Position numbers and translations under genes: made by a program
In this document: one piece after another, positions 57,254 through 64,000 of the stretch
How the letters are laid out: the number at the start of each line of letters is the position of its first letter
Numbering within the stretch: position 1 is the stretch's first letter
Notes under the pieces: generated by a model
Told to the model about the DNA's origin: nothing
Seen by the model: only the letters and a program-made list of their open reading frames with translations
Database searches by the model: none
Assembly (NCBI GenBank): GCA_028673005.1
Contig: CM054117.1
Location: 4,057,238-4,121,237 of the forward strand
Length of the DNA stretch: 64,000 nucleotides
Source of the DNA: Tanypteryx hageni
Lineage: Eukaryota > Arthropoda > Insecta > Odonata > Petaluridae
Direction of reading: 5' to 3'

Positions 57254-57363
57254 GTTGATGCTGTATTGACAATGATATCTCCATTGATTGAAGACCAGAA
57301 AGATCAGCCATCAGAAGAAGAAGACCCTGAAGATTTTGCAGAGGAGCAATCTTTGCTTGGAAG
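57254..57363 (+). CDS. Vps35: Vps35 exon (near human residues 453-489), last one in the window
   Basis: 110 bases (36 codons plus two), between TTAG at 57250-57253 and AAG|GTAATT. It reads [20 protein letters not shown] then [17 protein letters not shown]. The [11 protein letters not shown] motif is a signature of Vps35. The exon ends in phase 2; its partner, which would continue with the family's F-HLL block, is beyond position 64000. The intron before it is 14.4 kb and that after it exceeds 6.6 kb. Confidence 0.96.
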
Positions 57364-57630
57364 GTAATTATCGCACCCTGACATTCTATCAAAAATACTA
57401 TGTACTCCATATTTCTGTCACAAAACTATATTTGGAGAAAAGTTGCTAATTCAATATTGGATAGTTGTGAGTAGAGTTTTGGGTTCCCGGCGATATTTTT
57501 TTCCTGGGAAACGGGAATTAGATTTTCAAATATCCCAGGAATAAGGATGATTTTGCACTTTTAATATTCAATACACCATTTTTCATTTAAATATGATTAT
57601 TTATTATTGATAGAATGTAAATGCATGTCT
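57364..57630. other. Start of intron 7
   Basis: No feature recognised apart from the splice donor. Confidence 0.4.
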
Positions 57631-57634
57631 TTAA

Positions 57635-58965
57635 CCCTAGCAATACCAAGGCATTTTTTTGTTCTGTGCATTACCAAGGGGGAGGGGGGGGGGGTGCTGC
57701 AAGGCCCACAAATAAAAATGTTCTTTTTATGTTAAATAATATTCGCTGAACATGCCTTTTCATTTATTTCCAAAGATTAACTAATCAATTAACATTTTTT
57801 TGTAATAATATGAAAATATACAACAAAACAAACAGCAAGAGACTATCTGTTTCTGAAAACATATTCCAATTACAAAATTAAATTGTATCTTTCACTACCC
57901 TTCACAATGTTTTATTTTCTCAAAAAAATTTCACTAATTACACAACAATAACACTAGATAATGAAAATAACGTCTCAAGTTTTATCATTTTGATGTTTCT
58001 TTTTCATTCTGAATCATCAGAACACGTACACTTCACATACACTATATTTTTGGAGCTGTGTTTCCAACACACATGTTTGTTGCAGCATGATCACATAACA
58101 TTTGACTATCCAAGCTTCTTGTACTTCATTTTCATAGTTTTAGCCCCTCTGCAGCAGATGTGGCACCTACCACAGCATTCTGGCTGAGCTGGTGTAGGAA
58201 CTTCTATAGTACATTCTAGTTTACATTCCAGAATACCTTCCATAGCCAAGATTGTTGGTATCCTCAGCCTGTACAAGCTCACCTTCCAATATATGGATTG
58301 ATTAGTTCAAGGCTAGATTCAAGAGAAACACTCAGTGGCGGTTTGGAAATTTGTTCTTCCAGTCTGGAAAGTTCAGTAGAAACATTGTATATGCATTGAT
58401 GCCCACAATGTCAATGAGTGTGTAGAATACAGACAAGGGCTACCTTCTCGTTCCTCTTTTTGTAGAGTAATCTTTTTCCATTTGGTCAACTGTATATACT
58501 CATCTTTTCATTGCATCGTAGTAGAGATTTATTTCGGTGATTTTCTTAGGATCATCACTGATATTTGCCTCAATATGCTGAGTTGACAACATCAAAAGAA
58601 GTCTCTTTGGTTTATCTTGCACCACAGTATATATATGCAACACCCTTTTCTCCCGCACAATATTTTGCACTGTTATTCATGAAAATCTTGGAGGCTGTGT
58701 GATGTACACTCACCCAGTTTTTACAACATATTTAGCATTGGTACTATTTGAGTTAATCATATCACTAGCGTCGTCTAAAACTGATTCTGTAGAAGCAGAC
58801 ATAAGCTCACTTTCAAGTTCAGAGCCTGATGTTTCCAGTTGTTCAGCATTCTCTTCTTATTCACTGGCTTCCAAATCTGATTCATTGCAAATTTCTTTCA
58901 GTTCCTTGTCAATAGTGTTTTCACATAATGAACGTCTTCTCATGGTGTTCACAAACAGAAAATGA
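57635..58965 (-). mobile_element. PiggyBac remnant, right end lost
   Basis: TTAA (57631-57634) followed by CCCTAGCAATACCAAGGCAT is a piggyBac end. The transposase on the minus strand is internally deleted. The opposite end is not seen before the repeat-array MITE at 59056. Confidence 0.7.
57990..58965 (-). pseudogene. PiggyBac transposase pseudogene with internal deletion
   Basis: Minus strand. The N-terminal acidic part reads MRRRSLCENTIDKELKEICN and LESELMSASTESVLDDASDM. After a deletion of the catalytic middle it continues KGVLYIYTVVQDKPKRLLLM, YYDAMKR..VYTVDQMEKDYS, FYTLIDIVGINAYTMF (family: ..ILDIVG-NAYVLY) and a C-terminal Cys-rich finger CCGRCHICC..VMCSCC-like..CWKHS. Many stops. The two ends of a piggyBac protein are thus recognisable without its DDD core. 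Confidence 0.75.
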
Positions 58966-59055
58966 CTCAGAAGTGAAAAGAAATTCCAGTAGATTCAATT
59001 ATTTTATCTTATGTTTCAGATTTTTAAAAAACATCGATTAAATGTGTAACCTTAC

Positions 59056-59637
59056 TTCCCATTTACAACTCATCAGGGTCAGGTTGTCACGCATCAATTC
59101 GTCATACGAAAAATTTGTCGTATGTCAATACATCGCACGACAAACTCATCTCATCATGTGTCAATTTGTCTCTCAACACATTTGTTGCAAGACAAATGGG
59201 AAAGTGAGACACTTTGACTGGTGAATGGCAGGGAGAGACTTCCACAAATTTTTTTTTTACGTCGATAATACCAGAATAAATGGCAATTCTCTTTGGGAAT
59301 TACGCAAGACACATTGGATGGTGTATGGCAAGGGATGACTCCCAACCCAACAAGTGTATCCCCCTGCCGCACACCAGTCATGGTGCCTCGCCTTCCAATT
59401 GTCTTGCGACAAATATGTCTCGCAACAAATGTCTCGTGACGAAGTTGTCCTGCGACAAAATTGTCACGCGATGAATTTGTCTAGTGACGTATTGATGCAC
59501 GACGAGTTTATTGTGTGACAAATTGTTGCGCAATCAATTTGTCACGGTGTATTTGACAGTATACTACTTATATGACCCATGATTTTTGCAAGCTGAAATT
59601 TGGAAAAAACCTTGTCTTGGATTCAGGAAAATACGGT
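59056..59637. mobile_element. Repeat-array MITE, second copy
   Basis: The right end (ATTTTTGCAAGCTGAAATTTG..GTCTTGGATTCAGGAAAATACGGTA) matches 18270-18322. The body is an array of GACAAATTTGTC-like repeats (for example CGACAAAATTGTCACGCG, ACAAATATGTCTCGCA). The left end is missing. Confidence 0.6.
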
Positions 59638-59640
59638 AAT

Positions 59641-60162
59641 TTGAGGCGGAATAAGTTTTTTAAAAAGGTCAGTCTTTTCACCAATTCCCACTCCCTGAAA
59701 GTGAGGATAAGCATCTTCTCCCTCCTACGTGATGCAATTTATTGGGCAATCTCTTTATTAGGAGGTAGTTCAGTTGCTTGTGCCTAGAGGCAGGGCTATT
59801 GCTTCTGAATTGCCAATCAGATTCCAGATAGATAAACTCACACTTGCTCCGTTATTTTATGATGCCAAAAGGAGAATGTTCACATGAGCGTGGGCAGCAG
59901 GCGAAATTGCCTTGTGGGGTGAGGTGCTGGGTTTGTGAATGGGTATAGGGTCAGAGAAACAAAACCGTAACAAAAGCTCTGCAAAGTACTGCACCTGGAT
60001 ATTTACTGCTTCTTAGGACCTTAGAAATGTAAACAGGAAATATAAGTGACCTATTTGGTCCAGTAACTCCATTACAAGCATCAAGAAAGGAATTCTGTTT
60101 TATCATTAATAAGTTCAAGCTCCACTTTGTGGAATTTACTTGTGATTCAAATGAAAATCAAT
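59641..60162. other. Intron 7 sequence without recognisable features
   Basis: No gene or repeat recognised. Confidence 0.4.
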
Positions 60163-60544
60163 TACTGTATTTACCCGAAAGTAAGACGTGGTCTTTTCAC
60201 AAAAATGATATTAAAAATATTAAGTATCATGTTAGAATGAAGTATAAGGATTTAAGGTGAGAATACACCCCTATTTTAAATGCACCATGAAACAGCCAGA
60301 TGTCAAGTATATGTCCGTTAAAATATTTATTATTGCATAAAGTAATACATCGTATTTAATTAATTACTACAATACTTTAAAAATTTAAGGTCATATTTCT
60401 TAAAACTGCTCCCACAGACCAATGGTTCCACTTGGGCGGTAGGGAAGTGTTTAGAGCTGGGTAGGTGACAAGTTGAAAAAAATGACTACAGCTGGGTGGT
60501 TCCTTGCATAATATGAAACACAAAGTCATGCAGGCACCAATTAA

Positions 60545-61894
60545 CCCTTCAGCGCCGGGATCAGTACATGGTACGGACCTAGGTTTCTTTCCTTGGCGCT
60601 GGGATCCGTACCATGTACAGACCCTTGCCGCGACTCTTTTAATTTGCAGTATTTCGATTATAAACATTTCTTATAGAATGATATTTTTGTTTAACACTGA
60701 GGAATGATTTTTTATTTGAATTTTATAAATAGAATACGTTTTGTGAACTCTTAAATTGACTTATATAATTTTTTTTTAGTGTACATGAATGGAAAACTGC
60801 AAAAAAACTCTTTACCTCACATCTCTTTTTTATTCTTTACTTTATCAGTTCGTAATATTTTCTTTTATAATCAAACGGATAATTTCTTATATTTTTAGGA
60901 ATTGAAACAATTTCTTTTGTTCATCTGGCTCTTATTAACATTATAAAAATTTATTTCGAAAGTTACGATTTTAACATCCAATTTTTTGTCTACTTTAAAA
61001 TATATAGTATATTAAAATATAACTGTACTTTGTAAAAACTAAATGGACAGATTATGCAAATAACTAAAGTGTATATTCTTGGAAAACAGTTGCACTGGAG
61101 TAAGCTAGTATCGTAAAGAGGCAAGAGATGAAATGAAAATGGATCGTTCTACAGTGTCTCTTTCTCAGTGATGGAAGGGACCCTCCCTGCTTTCTTCATT
61201 ATATATCTTCTCATATCTCATCGTGCGTGCTCTCATTCGAAGGAACACTTCATATTCTCAAGACTAAAGAAACACGAGAGGCAACAAATCATTGTATATT
61301 GGTGCCGTCTCTGTCAAACCTCGAGGATGTAATTTCATTGAAGATTTTGTGAGCTAAGCTAAGTGGTCACGGAATGGATGATGGGAATACAGTACTTCTC
61401 TTTGTTAGGAATCCAAATGCGTTAACATTCTCTCTCTCTCTCTCTCTCTCTGAGAGAGAGAGTTAATAACCAGGCATAGGTTCCAAAGAGTCTGTGTTTA
61501 CAAGAGGCCAAGAAAGCAAAGGCAGCAGACCATTGAGTAGACCAGAGAAGCAAGCTAAGACTATACAGAGAACTTCAGCGTGTGATATCACAAAACGTCA
61601 AATATATCGATGACTATTTCTGAAAATATTGCATTCAGGAATCTGTAACACATTTCAATTGGCATGGTCTTCAGAGGTTATTAACGTAAAAGAATATTAA
61701 GATATTATATTGTAAATTTAATATTAAATGCAGAACACTATACAGCCGTTGGTTTCAAGATTTCATTCATCTAACAATTATAGATGAAAATTTATATTTT
61801 TTTAAAGATGGTACTTATAAAATCTGATATTCTGTTTAAATACCAGCCGGCCGTACGATACTGTTGGATTTAAATGCCTACGGTCACTGAAGGG
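60545..61894. mobile_element. PiggyBac-like MITE 1 (1350 bp)
   Basis: TTAA at 60541-60544 and 61895-61898. Ends CCCTTCAGCGCCGGGATC and, in reverse, CCCTTCAGTGACCGTAGG. Next to the left end is a direct repeat GGCGCYGGGATC..GTAC (60553, 60595). A (CT)n(GA)n hairpin lies at 61433-61460. Non-coding. Confidence 0.8.
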
Positions 61895-61898
61895 TTAA

Positions 61899-62126
61899 GG
61901 TGTCTAGTAATACAATCTAAACAAAACTGATACAATTTAAACATATCTACTACAATTTAAAATGATGCTTTGCGTTTGGTATGCCAATGGCTGACGTAAA
62001 GTGGACGTGAGTTTCAGAGTGTAGATAATTTACGAGAACACTTGGGTAGTACTCGCTTTGCTGAGTTTTAAAGTGAAATAGTGACAAGTTATTATTTATA
62101 ACTTTAAAATATGATGCCCCAAACAA
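61899..62126 (+). other. 5' untranslated part of the pogo-type element
   Basis: Between MITE 1 and the start codon at 62127. No other feature. Confidence 0.4.

Positions 62127-64000
<1,874 letters not shown>

Noticed and set aside
57678..57702. G-rich run as a possible quadruplex regulatory site
   Set aside because: A simple poly-G tract beside a piggyBac end; no context supports a function.

Overview
This window is intronic eukaryotic (animal) DNA. It contains seven exons of one host gene, Vps35, the scaffold subunit of the retromer complex, all on the + strand. Exons lie at 261-459, 18433-18627, 22395-22478, 29873-30076, 32039-32187, 42643-42850 and 57254-57363. They join in frame and encode about 383 residues, matching roughly residues 109 to 490 of human VPS35. 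The gene enters from the left and leaves on the right, because neither end of the protein is present. The remaining ~98% of the window is intron, AT-rich and packed with transposable elements. The mixture (pogo/Tigger, hAT, piggyBac, Harbinger, mariner, Helitron, RTE-like and CR1/jockey-like LINEs, a tRNA-derived SINE, long TA microsatellites) and the insect-like wording of the exons suggest an arthropod. I cannot place it more finely.

Layout: intron 1 (460-18432) holds non-autonomous Helitrons, a 125-bp minisatellite, a mariner, a pogo element, hAT MITEs, a large palindromic Helitron, a nearly full-length RTE-like LINE and a 505-bp tandem repeat. Intron 2 (18628-22394) holds a LINE fragment and an inverted-repeat element split by a pogo copy. 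Intron 3 (22479-29872) holds two broken pogo-type transposases, a Helitron and a nested MITE. Intron 4 has a clean hAT MITE with an 8-bp target duplication. Intron 5 (32188-42642) has a Harbinger with both of its genes, two Tigger1-like copies and a second LINE copy. Intron 6 (42851-57253) has a CR1/jockey-like LINE, a stack of hAT in piggyBac in pogo, a hAT, a long pogo with an almost intact transposase, a 24-bp minisatellite and a SINE. Intron 7 (57364 to the end) has a broken piggyBac, repeat-array MITEs and a pogo copy split by two piggyBac MITEs. Every transposase I could read is broken.

The least expected signal is a set of hammerhead-ribozyme motifs. Two dispersed copies (minus strand, 8384-8426 and 20097-20137) and two palindromic insertions (44866-45139 and 51521-51755) carry the hammerhead core in perfect or near-perfect secondary-structure context. 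The palindrome at 44866-45139 is flanked by an exact 12-bp target duplication and carries a complete hammerhead fold on each strand. These look like Penelope-like or retrozyme-type non-coding retroelements. A second unusual structure is a 1.58-kb Helitron that is almost wholly a head-to-head palindrome (9481-11056).
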